A stretch of 64,000 bases of DNA from Actinospineispora spinosispora DSM 44797. GTDB lineage: Bacteria > Actinomycetota > Actinomycetes > Mycobacteriales > Pseudonocardiaceae. How positions within the stretch are numbered: position 1 is the stretch's first letter; the number at the start of each line of letters is the position of its first letter. Where the stretch lies: the NCBI RefSeq assembly GCF_000429025.1, contig NZ_AUBB01000006.1, positions 186,001 to 250,000 on the forward strand, read 5' to 3'. Made by a program: the position numbers and the translations under genes. Shown here in pieces: positions 24,413-33,632 of the stretch. The notes beneath the pieces were generated by a model. That model ran no database searches. It was not told where the DNA came from and was given only the letters and a program-made list of their open reading frames with translations.

Positions 24413-25348
24413 TTACCAGCCGCGCTGGGCGTAGCGCTGGCCCTCGGGCAGGTCACCCAGGTTGATGCCGACCATGGCCTCGCCGAGACCGCGCGACACC
24501 TTGGCGATGACGTCCGGGTCGTCGTAGAACGTGGTGGCCTTGACGATCGCCTCGGCGCGCCGCGCCGGGTCGCCGGACTTGAAGATGCCGGAACCGACGA
24601 ACACACCCTCGGCGCCGAGCTGCATCATCATCGCGGCGTCGGCGGGGGTGGCGATACCACCGGCGGTGAACAGCACGACCGGGAGCTTGCCTGCCGCCGC
24701 GACCTCGGCCACCAGCTCGACCGGCGCGCGCAGCTCCTTGGCGGCGACGAACAGCTCGGCCGTGTCCAGCCCACCCAGCCGGCGGATCTCGCCGCGGATG
24801 GACCGCATGTGCCGGGTCGCCTCGACGACGTTGCCGGTACCGGCCTCGCCCTTCGAGCGGATCATCGCGGCACCCTCGGAGATGCGCCGCAGCGCCTCAC
24901 CCAGGTTGGTCGCGCCGCACACGAACGGCACGGTGTAGGCCCACTTGTCGATGTGGTGCGCTTCGTCGGCCGGGGTGAGCACCTCGGACTCGTCGATGTA
25001 GTCGACGCCGACGGACTGCAGGACCTGCGCCTCGACGAAGTGCCCGATGCGGGCCTTGGCCATGACCGGGATGGACACGGCGTCGACGATGCCGGCGACC
25101 ATGTCCGGATCGCTCATCCGTGCCACGCCGCCCTGGGCGCGAATGTCGGCGGGCACCCGCTCGAGCGCCATCACGGCCACGGCACCGGCGTCCTCAGCGA
25201 TCTTGGCCTGCTCCGGGGTGACCACGTCCATGATCACACCACCCTTGAGCATCTCGGCCATGCCACGCTTGACGCGGGCGGTGCCGAACTGCGACTCGGT
25301 GGCGGCGCTCGACTCGGAACGATCGGACGGGAGTTGCTCGGCGGACAC
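24413..25348 (-). CDS. pdxS: PdxS, pyridoxal 5'-phosphate synthase lyase subunit
   Basis: 311 residues, (beta/alpha)8 barrel that makes PLP from ribose 5-phosphate, glyceraldehyde 3-phosphate and ammonia delivered by PdxT. Visible: [19 protein letters not shown], the catalytic-Lys segment [16 protein letters not shown], the phosphate-binding loop [14 protein letters not shown], and [20 protein letters not shown] start at 25346-25348 with GAGAGGT upstream; an in-frame extension to 25426 has no family similarity. It is separated from pdxT by the 12992-24189 block. Confidence 0.97.
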   Translation of the reverse strand: MSAEQLPSDRSESSAATESQFGTARVKRGMAEMLKGGVIMDVVTPEQAKIAEDAGAVAVMALERVPADIRAQGGVARMSDPDMVAGIVDAVSIPVMAKARIGHFVEAQVLQSVGVDYIDESEVLTPADEAHHIDKWAYTVPFVCGATNLGEALRRISEGAAMIRSKGEAGTGNVVEATRHMRSIRGEIRRLGGLDTAELFVAAKELRAPVELVAEVAAAGKLPVVLFTAGGIATPADAAMMMQLGAEGVFVGSGIFKSGDPARRAEAIVKATTFYDDPDVIAKVSRGLGEAMVGINLGDLPEGQRYAQRGW

Positions 25349-25462
25349 GCTACGACCTCTCGGATTCGGGTAGTGCACCCATCGGGGTACACCCAAGTGT
25401 AATTCGCTCGGGAGCATGCTCGACAACTCCGGCTGATGCAGCCGGGTTGTTCAGTGCACTAC

Positions 25463-26464
25463 TCAGGAGACTACGCGGGTGACCCCGTCCCAGCTCCCGT
25501 GTTTCAGCTGTCGCACCAGTTCACCCAGGTCACGGGGGTAGACGACGGCCTCGCTGTGGCTGAGCTCCTCCGCCGTCCACCAGCGGTGACCGAGGACCGT
25601 ACCGATCTCGAGGTCGGTGAAACCGGACGTGTCCACCCGGTCGCCGTGCGCACGGGTGAGGAAGAACTCCTCCTCGGTGGCGACGTTCTCGCCGTCGAAG
25701 CTGAACATCGCTCTGCGCAACCAGACCGGCCCGACCAGTTCGTCCTCCGCGATCCGCAGGCCGGTCTCCTCGGCCAGCTCGCGCGCGGCGGCCCGGCGAC
25801 CGTCCTCGCCTGCCTCGACCCCTCCCCCCGGGGTGAACCAGAAACGCTCCTGCGGACGTGCCGGGTCGATCCCCTCGAACAGCAGCACCCGATCACGCGG
25901 ATCGAGGAGCACGACACGACCGGCGGCGCGCGTGCGTGGCATGAGCACAGTGTCGGAGCCGCTCGGTTCCGCGTCCACGATCTCGAAGTAGCCGGGGCGG
26001 GGGGCGGTGCCGGCGAGCCGCAGCCACCGCACGAGCCTGCGCGACCGCAGCGCGAGGGTGTCGCGGACGGCGTCGTTGTGCACCCGCCTGGCGAGCATCA
26101 CCCGCTGCTCCGCATCGGACAGCTCGGCCGCCAGCGCCTCGGGCAGCGCCGCGCGGGGGATGCGGCCCAGCCATTCGCTCAGGTCGTTCTCGGCGGCCTC
26201 ACGTTCGGCGAGCGGCACCGATTCGGCGCGCGCGGCGACGGCGCGCAGCATGTCAGCGTCAGCGCCCGCGCCGCCGGACTCCCCCAGCCGCAGTGCCACC
26301 GCACGGGCGACCACCGCGCGACGCTCCAACGCGGCGAGCAGCGCCGCGAGTGCCGCGTCGGTGCGCACGTGCAGGCGGTCCAGGCGGTTCGCGCGCAGCA
26401 GGCACGACGCGACCACCAGCAGGATGACCAGCAGAACCAGTGCGCCGAGCAGCACGGAGGTCAT
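25463..26464 (-). CDS. Nudix hydrolase with N-terminal membrane helix, PIM cluster
   Basis: 333 residues. A hydrophobic N-terminal helix (LLGALVLLVILLVVASCLL) is followed by an Ala/Arg/Glu-rich helical region (about residues 25-165), then a Nudix domain. The Nudix box is GGGVEAGEDGRRAAARELAE with ETGL following, complete for Mg-dependent pyrophosphohydrolase chemistry. It occupies the position of mycobacterial Nudix genes beside pimA. Substrate unknown. Its ATG overlaps the pimA stop (ATGA), so it is the fourth gene of the pgsA-acyltransferase-pimA-Nudix operon. Confidence 0.9.
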   Translation of the reverse strand: MTSVLLGALVLLVILLVVASCLLRANRLDRLHVRTDAALAALLAALERRAVVARAVALRLGESGGAGADADMLRAVAARAESVPLAEREAAENDLSEWLGRIPRAALPEALAAELSDAEQRVMLARRVHNDAVRDTLALRSRRLVRWLRLAGTAPRPGYFEIVDAEPSGSDTVLMPRTRAAGRVVLLDPRDRVLLFEGIDPARPQERFWFTPGGGVEAGEDGRRAAARELAEETGLRIAEDELVGPVWLRRAMFSFDGENVATEEEFFLTRAHGDRVDTSGFTDLEIGTVLGHRWWTAEELSHSEAVVYPRDLGELVRQLKHGSWDGVTRVVS

Positions 26465-27663
26465 CGGTCCCGCACCCGGGCGTCGAGCAGCGGGGCGTCT
26501 CCCTCGGTCGCGGTCAGGCCACGCGGGTCCGCCGCGATCGCGGCCTGGTAGACCCGCAGCACCTCCTCGGCGACGACCGGCCAGTCGTATCGTGCCGCCC
26601 AGCCGCGCGCCGCCTCGGACAGCTCGGCGCGGCGGCGGTCGTCGGTGAGCAGCGCGGCGAGCTCCTTGGCCAGTGAGGCCGAATCCCCCACCGGGACCAG
26701 CGCCCCGGCCCGGCCGTCGTCGAGCACCCGCCGAAAGGCGTCGAGGTCGCTGGCCAGGACCGGCGCGCCCGCCGCCATCGCCTCGGTGAGGACCATGCCG
26801 AAGCTCTCCCCGCCGGTGTTCGGCGCGCAGTACACATCCATCGACCGCAGCGCGGCGGCCTTGGTCTCGTCGTCGACCCCGTTCAGCACGTCCATGCGGG
26901 CGGACAGCTCGGGACCCGCTGACCGTCGCAGCGCTGCCTCGTCACCTCGGCCGACCACGAGCAGCCGGGTCGTGTCGATCTGGTCGTCCGGCAGCGCCCG
27001 CAGGGCGTCGAGCAGCACACCCATCCCCTTGCGCGGCTCACCGAACCGGCCGACGAACCCCACCGTGCGCACCCCCGGCAGCGGGTAGCCCGGCAGCGGC
27101 GTCGCCCGGGCGTAGAGCGCGGCGTCCACCCCGTTGGGGATCTCCACGGCGTCCCCGCCGAGGTGCTCCACCTGGACCCGGCGGGCCAGGGGCGACACCG
27201 CGATCCGAGCGGTGATCTTCTCCAGCATCGGGCGCAGGACGCCCTGGAACGTGGTGAGTGCCCGGGAACGCACCGTCGCGGTGTGGAACGTGGCCACGAT
27301 CGGCCCGTCCGCCACCGCGAGCGCGAGCATCGACAGACTGGGCGCGATCGGTTCGTGCAGGTGGAGCACGTCGAACTCGTGGTCGGCGAGCCAGCGGCGC
27401 ACCCTGGCGTAGGCGACCGGGCCGAACGTGAGGCGCGCGACCGACCCGTTGTAGCGGATGCCCAGCGCTCGTCCGGCGGGCGTCACGAACTCGGGCAACG
27501 GTGGCTGGCCCGGCTCCCGGCTCAGCTCGGCGGGCGCCAGCACGTCGACCGAGTGTCCGAGCGACCGCAGCGCCCTCGCCAGATCGAGCACGTGGCCCTG
27601 CACCCCACCCGGCACGTCGAGCGAGTAGGGGCACACCACGCCGATCCGCAGGCCGCCGTCCAT
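26461..27663 (-). CDS. pimA: PimA, phosphatidylinositol alpha-mannosyltransferase
   Basis: 400-residue GT4 glycosyltransferase transferring the first mannose from GDP-mannose to phosphatidylinositol at the inner membrane face. Visible: VVCPYSLDVPGGVQGHVLDL, the catalytic His region ATFHTATVRSRAL, GFVGRFGEPRKGMGVLL, and the nucleotide-sugar motif NTGGESFGMVLTEAMAAG. The ATG shares one base with the upstream acyltransferase stop (TGATG). Order pgsA-acyltransferase-pimA matches mycobacteria and relatives. Confidence 0.95.
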   Translation of the reverse strand: MDGGLRIGVVCPYSLDVPGGVQGHVLDLARALRSLGHSVDVLAPAELSREPGQPPLPEFVTPAGRALGIRYNGSVARLTFGPVAYARVRRWLADHEFDVLHLHEPIAPSLSMLALAVADGPIVATFHTATVRSRALTTFQGVLRPMLEKITARIAVSPLARRVQVEHLGGDAVEIPNGVDAALYARATPLPGYPLPGVRTVGFVGRFGEPRKGMGVLLDALRALPDDQIDTTRLLVVGRGDEAALRRSAGPELSARMDVLNGVDDETKAAALRSMDVYCAPNTGGESFGMVLTEAMAAGAPVLASDLDAFRRVLDDGRAGALVPVGDSASLAKELAALLTDDRRRAELSEAARGWAARYDWPVVAEEVLRVYQAAIAADPRGLTATEGDAPLLDARVRDR

Positions 27664-28619
27664 CAGGTCGCCTCGACTGCCGAGGGCTTCGGCTGGGCCT
27701 GGTCGGCCGTCCAGATCGGCTGCAGCATGTGCCAGTCCGCCGGGTGCGCGGCGATGTCCGAGGCGAACACGTCGGCCAGTGCCTGCGTCGCGCCGCGCAC
27801 GACGTCGGAGCCACGCCCCGAGGGCATCTCGATCGGCGGGTGGAACCGCAGGCCCCAGCCGCCGGGGGTGAACCAGCCGCCGAAGGGCAGCAGCGCGGCG
27901 CCGGTGTGCCGGGCCAGCTGGGCTGGGCCGCCGGGCAGTCGTGCCCGCTCCCCGAAGAAGTCGACCTCGACACCGCCGCCGGTGAGGTCCCGGTCGGCGA
28001 CCAGGCACACGACGCCGTTCGACCTCAGCCGCGCCGCCAGGGTGGCGATGGTCCGTGCACCGGCATCGGCGGGCAGCACCTCGAAGCCGAGCGACTCCCG
28101 GTACCCGACGAACCGCCGGTACAGCGAGTCCGGGCGCAACCGTTCGGCCACCGTGACGAACGTGGCCGGACGACCGCGCTTCGCCAGCGCCCGCACCAGC
28201 CAGGCGCCGGCGACGTCCCAGTTGCCGCTGTGGGTGAGCGCGGCGAGCACGCCCCGTCCCTGGTCGAGGGCCCGTTCGAGGTGCTCGACGCCCTGCACCG
28301 CCGGATCGACCGCGTCGTGCAGCGCCACCGGATCCATCGCGGGCAGCCGGAACGTCTCACACCAGTAGCGGGCGTAGGACCGCATGCCCTCCGCCACGAC
28401 CGCGTCCAGCACGGCGGGGTCGGGAATCGTGCCGTCGTGCGCAAGCACCCTGGCCAGGTTCGCGCGCAGCCGCTGGACCCCGGGGCCGTTGCGGGTGGCG
28501 GCACGGTCGGCACCCGCCCGGAACACCGCCGACGTGAGCCCTTCGGGGGCGGCCCGCACCACGTGCCACCCGAGCGCGTAGCCCAGGTCGGCGAGTCGTC
28601 CGGTGAGCTGCTCGTTCAC
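27663..28619 (-). CDS. patA: Phosphatidylinositol mannoside acyltransferase (LpxL/HtrB fold)
   Basis: 318-residue acyltransferase adding a fatty acid to the mannose of PIM1/PIM2. The HX4D catalytic motif is visible in ALTHSGNWDVAGAW. Other conserved stretches are VCLVADRDLTGGGVEVDFFG and LPFGGWFTPGGWGLRF. The GTG start overlaps the pgsA stop (GTGA). Assignment rests on family and position between pgsA and pimA. Confidence 0.92.
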   Translation of the reverse strand: MNEQLTGRLADLGYALGWHVVRAAPEGLTSAVFRAGADRAATRNGPGVQRLRANLARVLAHDGTIPDPAVLDAVVAEGMRSYARYWCETFRLPAMDPVALHDAVDPAVQGVEHLERALDQGRGVLAALTHSGNWDVAGAWLVRALAKRGRPATFVTVAERLRPDSLYRRFVGYRESLGFEVLPADAGARTIATLAARLRSNGVVCLVADRDLTGGGVEVDFFGERARLPGGPAQLARHTGAALLPFGGWFTPGGWGLRFHPPIEMPSGRGSDVVRGATQALADVFASDIAAHPADWHMLQPIWTADQAQPKPSAVEAT

Positions 28620-29266
28620 CGGTCCGCCAGCCCGTCGTCCGGAGCGCGCTCGATCGGTGGCTGCCCGGCCGCCGAGCGATGGACCGACACCAGCCGCTGT
28701 CCCAGCGTCACGACCGAGCCGACCGCGAGCAGCCACAGCGATACCGCGAGCGCCCCGGGCACACCGAGACCTTCGAGCGCGGTACCCAGCAGCGCGAGGA
28801 TCAGCCGCTCGGCCCGCTCGACCAGACCGCCCTGGGCGGACAGCCCGCCGGCCTCGGCACGCGCCTTCAGGTAGGACACGACCTGCCCGGCCACCAGCGA
28901 GAGCATCGCGGCGATCGCGGTGTGCGGCTGGTCGCCGAGACGCAGGCAGAACCAGGTCAGCGCCGCGAACAGCACGCCGTCCGCGATCCGGTCACACGTG
29001 GAGTCGAGCACCGCGCCGAACGGCGTACCCGAGCCCCGGGCACGCGCCATGGCACCGTCGAGCAGGTCGAACAGCACGAACGCGGTCACCACGCAGGCAC
29101 CGGTGAACAGGTGGCCGCTCGGGATGAACAGCAGCGCGGCGGCGACCGTGCCGACCGTGCCCAGAACCGTGACCAGGTCCGGCGACACTCCCCAGCGGAC
29201 GAGTGCGCGGCCGAGTGGATCGGTGACGCGACCGATCGAGGCGCGGGCTACCAGGTTGTCTAACAC
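28616..29266 (-). CDS. pgsA: Phosphatidylinositol phosphate synthase (CDP-alcohol phosphatidyltransferase)
   Basis: 216-residue membrane enzyme that joins CDP-diacylglycerol to inositol 1-phosphate, first step of PI and PIM synthesis. The CDP-alcohol motif D-x2-DG-x2-AR-x8-G-x3-D-x3-D is seen as DLLDGAMARARGSGTPFGAV followed by LDSTCDR. I chose GTG at 29264-29266, which yields LDNLVARASIGRVTDP as in family members. A longer frame to 29341 crosses a hairpin and is unlikely. It starts the pgsA-acyltransferase-pimA-Nudix overlap operon. Confidence 0.93.
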   Translation of the reverse strand: MLDNLVARASIGRVTDPLGRALVRWGVSPDLVTVLGTVGTVAAALLFIPSGHLFTGACVVTAFVLFDLLDGAMARARGSGTPFGAVLDSTCDRIADGVLFAALTWFCLRLGDQPHTAIAAMLSLVAGQVVSYLKARAEAGGLSAQGGLVERAERLILALLGTALEGLGVPGALAVSLWLLAVGSVVTLGQRLVSVHRSAAGQPPIERAPDDGLADR

Positions 29267-29336
29267 CGCATTAGTGCCTTGGTAACGAGGTTCCTTACCC
29301 GAATCCGGTGTCCAGGTAGGTGCGGCGCAAGGCGAA

Positions 29337-29373
29337 GGCACGGCCCGATACCGCTGTTGTATCGGGCCGTGCC
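29337..29373. terminator. Hairpin between the HIT gene and pgsA
   Basis: Perfect 15-base arms GGCACGGCCCGATAC with a 7-base loop and no T-tract. A second, smaller GGCGCC stem follows at about 29388-29405. It separates thrS-HIT from the pgsA operon and may act as terminator or partial attenuator. Confidence 0.75.
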
Positions 29374-29437
29374 GACAACGCGGCCGGGCGCCTGCCTGGG
29401 CGCCGGAGGCGGGTAAGACGACCTTGTTACCACGGCA

Positions 29438-30010
29438 CTAGCTCGGCCAGGCCTCGACCAGTAGTTCCCTGGTCTCGGACAGCAGTTGCGGGATGACCTT
29501 CGTCTGGCCCACCACGGCGATGAAGTTCGCGTCGCCGCCCCAGCGGGGCACGACGTGCTGGTGCAGGTGGTCGGCGAGCGAGCCGCCGGCCACCGCGCCC
29601 AGGTTGAGCCCCACGTTGAACGCGTGTGGCGGCGCCGTCTTCTTCAACGCGCGGATGGCGCGCTGGGTGAACTCCATCAGCTCGGAGCTCTCCTCGGGGG
29701 TCAGGTCCTCCAGCTCGGAGACGTGCCGGTAGGGCACGACCATGAGGTGGCCGGGGTTGTACGGGTGCAGGTTGAGCACCGCGTACACCTCCTCGCCGCG
29801 CGCGACGACCAGACCGTCCTGGTCGGACAGCGTAGGGATCCGGCAGAACGGGCAGCCCTCCTGGGCGCTGCTCGCCGCCGCCTCCTTGATGTAGGCGAGG
29901 CGATGCGGTGTCCACAACCGGCGAAAGCCGTCGCTGACCGCCACACCGTCCTGCTCGACCAGCTCGGGCGTCGGTACGGGCGGCTCCCCCGGGGACTGTG
30001 CGTCGCTCAC
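29438..30010 (-). CDS. HIT-family nucleotide hydrolase
   Basis: 190 residues with the histidine triad in [15 protein letters not shown] (HxHxH form HLHQHVV) and a CxxC pair in [10 protein letters not shown] that may hold zinc. Related enzymes hydrolyse AP4A-type dinucleotides or AMP-linked substrates. The GTG start overlaps the thrS stop (GTGA). thrS-HIT-pgsA is the conserved order in actinobacteria; a role in clearing aminoacyl-adenylate side products is possible but not shown. Confidence 0.93.
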   Translation of the reverse strand: MSDAQSPGEPPVPTPELVEQDGVAVSDGFRRLWTPHRLAYIKEAAASSAQEGCPFCRIPTLSDQDGLVVARGEEVYAVLNLHPYNPGHLMVVPYRHVSELEDLTPEESSELMEFTQRAIRALKKTAPPHAFNVGLNLGAVAGGSLADHLHQHVVPRWGGDANFIAVVGQTKVIPQLLSETRELLVEAWPS

Positions 30011-32037
30011 GAAACACCCAGGGTGAAGGACTCCTCGGTCGGCGAGCTGTTCTCCCGTCTACCGATCCACGAGACGATCGCCTCGACCGCGTCCTTGACC
30101 GGGACGCCGTTGCGCTGGCTGCCGTCCCGGAACCGGAAGCTGATCGCGTCGGCCTCCACGTCACGCCCACCGGCGAGCAGCATGAACGGCACCTTCTGCA
30201 GCGTGTGGTTGCGGATCTTCTTCTGCATCCGGTCGTCGCCCGCGTCGACCTCGACCCGGACACCGCGCTCGCGCAGCGCGGCGGCGATGTCCTCGACGTA
30301 GCCGACCTGGTCGGCGCTCACCGGGATGCCGACGACCTGCACCGGCGCCAGCCACACCGGGAACGCCCCGGCGTAGTGCTCGGTCAGCACGCCGAAGAAC
30401 CGCTCGATCGAGCCGAACAGCGCGCGATGGATCATGATCGGGCACTGCCGGGTGCCGTCCGCCGCGGTGTACTCCAGCTCGAACCGCTTGTTCTGGTTGA
30501 AGTCGAGCTGGATCGTCGACATCTGCCAGGTGCGGCCGATCGCGTCCCTGGCCTGCACCGAGATCTTCGGCCCGTAGAACGCCGCACCGCCCGGGTCGGG
30601 GACCAGGTCCAGCCCGGACTCCTCGGCGACCTGGCGCAGGACCTCGGTGGCTTGCTCCCACTCCTCGGGGTCGCCGATGAACTTGTCCGAATCGCCTCTG
30701 GTGGACAGCTCCAGATAGAAGTCGTCGAGACCGTAGTCACGCAGCAGGTCCAGGACGAACTGCAGCAGCGTGCGCAGCTCACCCGGCATCTGCTCGGGTG
30801 TGCAGTAGATGTGCGAGTCGTCCTGGGTCAGCCCGCGCACCCTGGTCAGGCCGTGGACCACACCGGACTTCTCGTACCGGTAGACCGTGCCGAACTCGAA
30901 CATCCGCAGCGGCAGCTCCCGGTAGGAGCGGCCCCGCGACTTGAAGATCAGGTTGTGCATCGGGCAGTTCATCGCCTTGAGCTGGTACTGCGCGCCTTCC
31001 AGCTCCATCGGCGGGAACATCGTGTCGGCGTAGTACGGCAGGTGCCCCGAGGTGTGGAACAGGCCGGACTTGGTGATGTGCGGCGTGTTGACGAACTCGT
31101 AGCCCGCCGCCTCGTGCCGCTGCCGCGAGTAGTTCTCCAGCTCGCGCCGGATGATGCCGCCCTTGGGGTGGAACACCGGCAGCCCGGAGCCCAGTTCCTC
31201 GGGGAAGCTGAACAGGTCCAGCTCGGCACCGAGGCGGCGGTGGTCGCGCCGCTCGGCCTCCTCGAGGCGATGCAGGTAGTCGCCGAGCGCGTCGGAGGAC
31301 TCCCACGCGGTGCCGTAGATGCGCTGCAGCTGCGGGTTCTTCTCGCTGCCCCGCCAGTACGCGGCCGCCGTGCGCATGAGCTTGAACGCCGGGATGAACT
31401 TCGTGGTCGGCACGTGCGGGCCACGGCACAGATCGGACCAGACCACGTCGCCGGTGTGGGCGTGGACGTTGTCGTAGCTGGTCAGCTCACCGGAGGCGTC
31501 GACCTCCATGACCTCGGAGTCGGCCTCCGTGCCGGCGCCCTTCAGCTCGATCAGCTCGAGCTTGTACGGCTCGTCGGCCAGCTCCTTGCGCGCCTCGTCG
31601 AGCGAGTCGAACCGGCGCCGCGCGAACCGCTGCCCGGACTTGATGATCTTCTTCATCGCCGACTCGAGCTTGCCGAGATCGTCGGGGGTGAACGGCTCCG
31701 CGACGTCGAAGTCGTAGTAGAAGCCGTCGGTGATGGGCGGCCCGATGCCGAGCTTGGCCTCCGGATGCAGCTGCTGCACCGCCTGGGCCAGCACGTGTGC
31801 GGCCGAGTGGCGGATCACGCCGCGCCCGTCCTCGGTGTCCGCGCCGACCGGCTCGACCTCGACGTCGGTGTCCGGGACCCAGGCGAGGTCACGCAGGGTT
31901 CCCTCGGCGTCGCGGACCACGACGACGGTCTGGGGCCCGGTAGTCGGCAGCCCCGCCTCCCGCACCGCCGAGGCGGCAGTCGTGCCGGCCGGCACCCGGA
32001 CTGGGGCAGACACGGGACGAGCAACGGGACCGGACAC
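30007..32037 (-). CDS. thrS: Threonyl-tRNA synthetase
   Basis: 676 residues: N-terminal TGS domain, editing domain ([20 protein letters not shown]), class II catalytic core and anticodon-binding domain ([20 protein letters not shown]). Zinc-site and motif residues are seen in [39 protein letters not shown] and [18 protein letters not shown] start at 32035-32037 has AAGGAG 6 bases upstream; a TTG 15 bases earlier overlaps that ribosome site. No T-box leader is visible in the short upstream gap. It heads the operon with the HIT gene. Confidence 0.97.
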   Translation of the reverse strand: MSGPVARPVSAPVRVPAGTTAASAVREAGLPTTGPQTVVVVRDAEGTLRDLAWVPDTDVEVEPVGADTEDGRGVIRHSAAHVLAQAVQQLHPEAKLGIGPPITDGFYYDFDVAEPFTPDDLGKLESAMKKIIKSGQRFARRRFDSLDEARKELADEPYKLELIELKGAGTEADSEVMEVDASGELTSYDNVHAHTGDVVWSDLCRGPHVPTTKFIPAFKLMRTAAAYWRGSEKNPQLQRIYGTAWESSDALGDYLHRLEEAERRDHRRLGAELDLFSFPEELGSGLPVFHPKGGIIRRELENYSRQRHEAAGYEFVNTPHITKSGLFHTSGHLPYYADTMFPPMELEGAQYQLKAMNCPMHNLIFKSRGRSYRELPLRMFEFGTVYRYEKSGVVHGLTRVRGLTQDDSHIYCTPEQMPGELRTLLQFVLDLLRDYGLDDFYLELSTRGDSDKFIGDPEEWEQATEVLRQVAEESGLDLVPDPGGAAFYGPKISVQARDAIGRTWQMSTIQLDFNQNKRFELEYTAADGTRQCPIMIHRALFGSIERFFGVLTEHYAGAFPVWLAPVQVVGIPVSADQVGYVEDIAAALRERGVRVEVDAGDDRMQKKIRNHTLQKVPFMLLAGGRDVEADAISFRFRDGSQRNGVPVKDAVEAIVSWIGRRENSSPTEESFTLGVS

Positions 32038-32104
32038 GACGGGCTCCTTCAAGATGGTCGAACAGAATGGATCATGGACTACGGCCCATGTTCCCCTCGC
32101 GACC

Positions 32105-33340
32105 CTAGCGCGCCGCCCTGACGGTGTTCCGTCCGGTTTGGCCTGCTCCGGCGGTCACCCTGCCCTGGTGTACCGACGTGAGGAAGCGGTACACCGCATC
32201 GACCGTGTGCGCTGTGCGCGCGGTGGCGAACGTGTCGAAGCCGTGCTGGGCGTGCGGCAGTTCCGCGTAGCCCACCGGCGACGGCGATCCCGCGCGCAAC
32301 GCCGTGACGAACCGACGAGACTGCTCGACGCCGACGATCGCGTCGGTGGAACCGTGCACGACCAGGAACGGGGGTGTGTCCGACCCCACCCGCAGCGCCG
32401 GTGACGCCTGACGCCAGGTGCGTTCGTCGGTGTCGAAGGTGGTTCCGATGACCTTGCCCTCGAGCAGCGGCCACAGTCCCTGGCGGTCGTGCGTGAAGTC
32501 GTGCACCCCGTAGAGCGGCACCGCCGCGGCGAGCGAGGTGTCGACCTCGGTGAACCCGGGCTGGTAGTCGGGGTCGTTGGCACTCACGGCGGCGAGCGCG
32601 GCCAGGTGCCCGCCCGCCGATCCGCCGGTGACGGCGACGAAGCCGGGGTCACCGCCGTGCCCGGAGATGTGCTCCCGGATCCAGGCGATCGCGCGCTTGA
32701 CGTCGACGATCATCGCCGGCCAGCGCTGCGCGGGTGCGAGCCGGTAGTTCACCGTCACACACACCCAGCCCCGCTCGGCGAGGTAGCCGAGGAGCGGCTC
32801 GGCCTGACCGAGCTTGTCGCCCATCTGCCAGGCTCCGCCGTGGATCTGCAGCAGGACCGGCGCGTGACCATCCTGGGGCAGGTCGGCCCGGTGCCACACG
32901 TCCAGCGTGCCGAACGGGCCGTGCTCGCTGTAGCTGACATCGGCCACCCGCCGGTAGCGCCGCCGCGCCACGCTGCCGTGCAGAACACCCGCCGGCCTAC
33001 GGGTACGCACCGCGTCGGGCTCCTCGACCCCGGCATCGCGCAGCGCCTCGGCGAGGACGACGGCCGAGCGACGGGCGTCACCGGCCAGTCCCGCGAGTCC
33101 GGCGAGCCCACCGATGTTGAGAACGGTGCCAGCAACACCGGCCGGGCCGCCCGCACGCCATGCCGCGGCGGCCGCCACGGTGTGCACACCGGCCAGCAGC
33201 AGCGGCGATTCGGAGGCGAACGAGCTGGTCAGCGCGCTGCCGATGGAGAAGGGCCAACGGCTCACCAACGGCCGGTAGGCCCCGGCGACCCCGCTCGCGC
33301 CGAGAGCGCCGACCAGGATCGGGACAGTTGCAGAGCGCAT
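32105..33340 (-). CDS. Alpha/beta hydrolase (esterase, BD-FAE/HSL-like)
   Basis: 411 residues. The N-terminal 130 residues contain hydrophobic segments ([20 protein letters not shown] and others), so the protein may be membrane-associated. The catalytic domain follows: oxyanion motif [14 protein letters not shown], nucleophile Ser in [14 protein letters not shown], Asp in [12 protein letters not shown] and His in [11 protein letters not shown]. Substrate unknown, likely a lipid or small ester. ATG at 33338-33340 with a G-rich site upstream. It is divergent from the PBP gene. Confidence 0.87.
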   Translation of the reverse strand: MRSATVPILVGALGASGVAGAYRPLVSRWPFSIGSALTSSFASESPLLLAGVHTVAAAAAWRAGGPAGVAGTVLNIGGLAGLAGLAGDARRSAVVLAEALRDAGVEEPDAVRTRRPAGVLHGSVARRRYRRVADVSYSEHGPFGTLDVWHRADLPQDGHAPVLLQIHGGAWQMGDKLGQAEPLLGYLAERGWVCVTVNYRLAPAQRWPAMIVDVKRAIAWIREHISGHGGDPGFVAVTGGSAGGHLAALAAVSANDPDYQPGFTEVDTSLAAAVPLYGVHDFTHDRQGLWPLLEGKVIGTTFDTDERTWRQASPALRVGSDTPPFLVVHGSTDAIVGVEQSRRFVTALRAGSPSPVGYAELPHAQHGFDTFATARTAHTVDAVYRFLTSVHQGRVTAGAGQTGRNTVRAAR

Positions 33341-33632
33341 CGGACACCACCCCTTCGAGCCGACCCGCGAGCCGTTCGCGATGATCGTGCCCGAGGCTAC
33401 GCGACCAGAAACGGGACAGCTCTCCTCGCGCGTGGTCCGAGCAGTGTGAGAGTCCGCGACAAGAGGGCCGCAACCTGGCGGCCGATTGGGTGAGATTGAC
33501 ACAGATGCCGCATCGCTCGAGTGAGGCGCGCCGTTGGTCAGACGGACCATGCGCCACAGCCGAGACAGCGGCTGGCCGTCGACGATGACCCACGACGGCT
33601 CTGGAACCAAGGATGAGGCGGGAGGCCCTCGC
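33341..33632. promoter_or_regulatory. Divergent regulatory gap, esterase / class A PBP
   Basis: About 290 bases. TTGACA at 33496-33501 is a possible plus-strand -35 element, but no convincing -10 is spaced from it. Most of the stretch is open in both directions; I place the PBP start at 33633, so it is treated as non-coding. Confidence 0.4.

Noticed and set aside
27163..28874. Long plus-strand frames across pimA and the PIM acyltransferase
   Set aside because: Opposite strand genes overlap each other by 1-4 bases and carry family motifs; the plus-strand frames are compositional shadows.
32038..32104. T-box or other riboswitch leader of thrS
   Set aside because: The gap to the neighbouring gene is only about 67 bases and shows no T-box sequence or stem; none can be supported.
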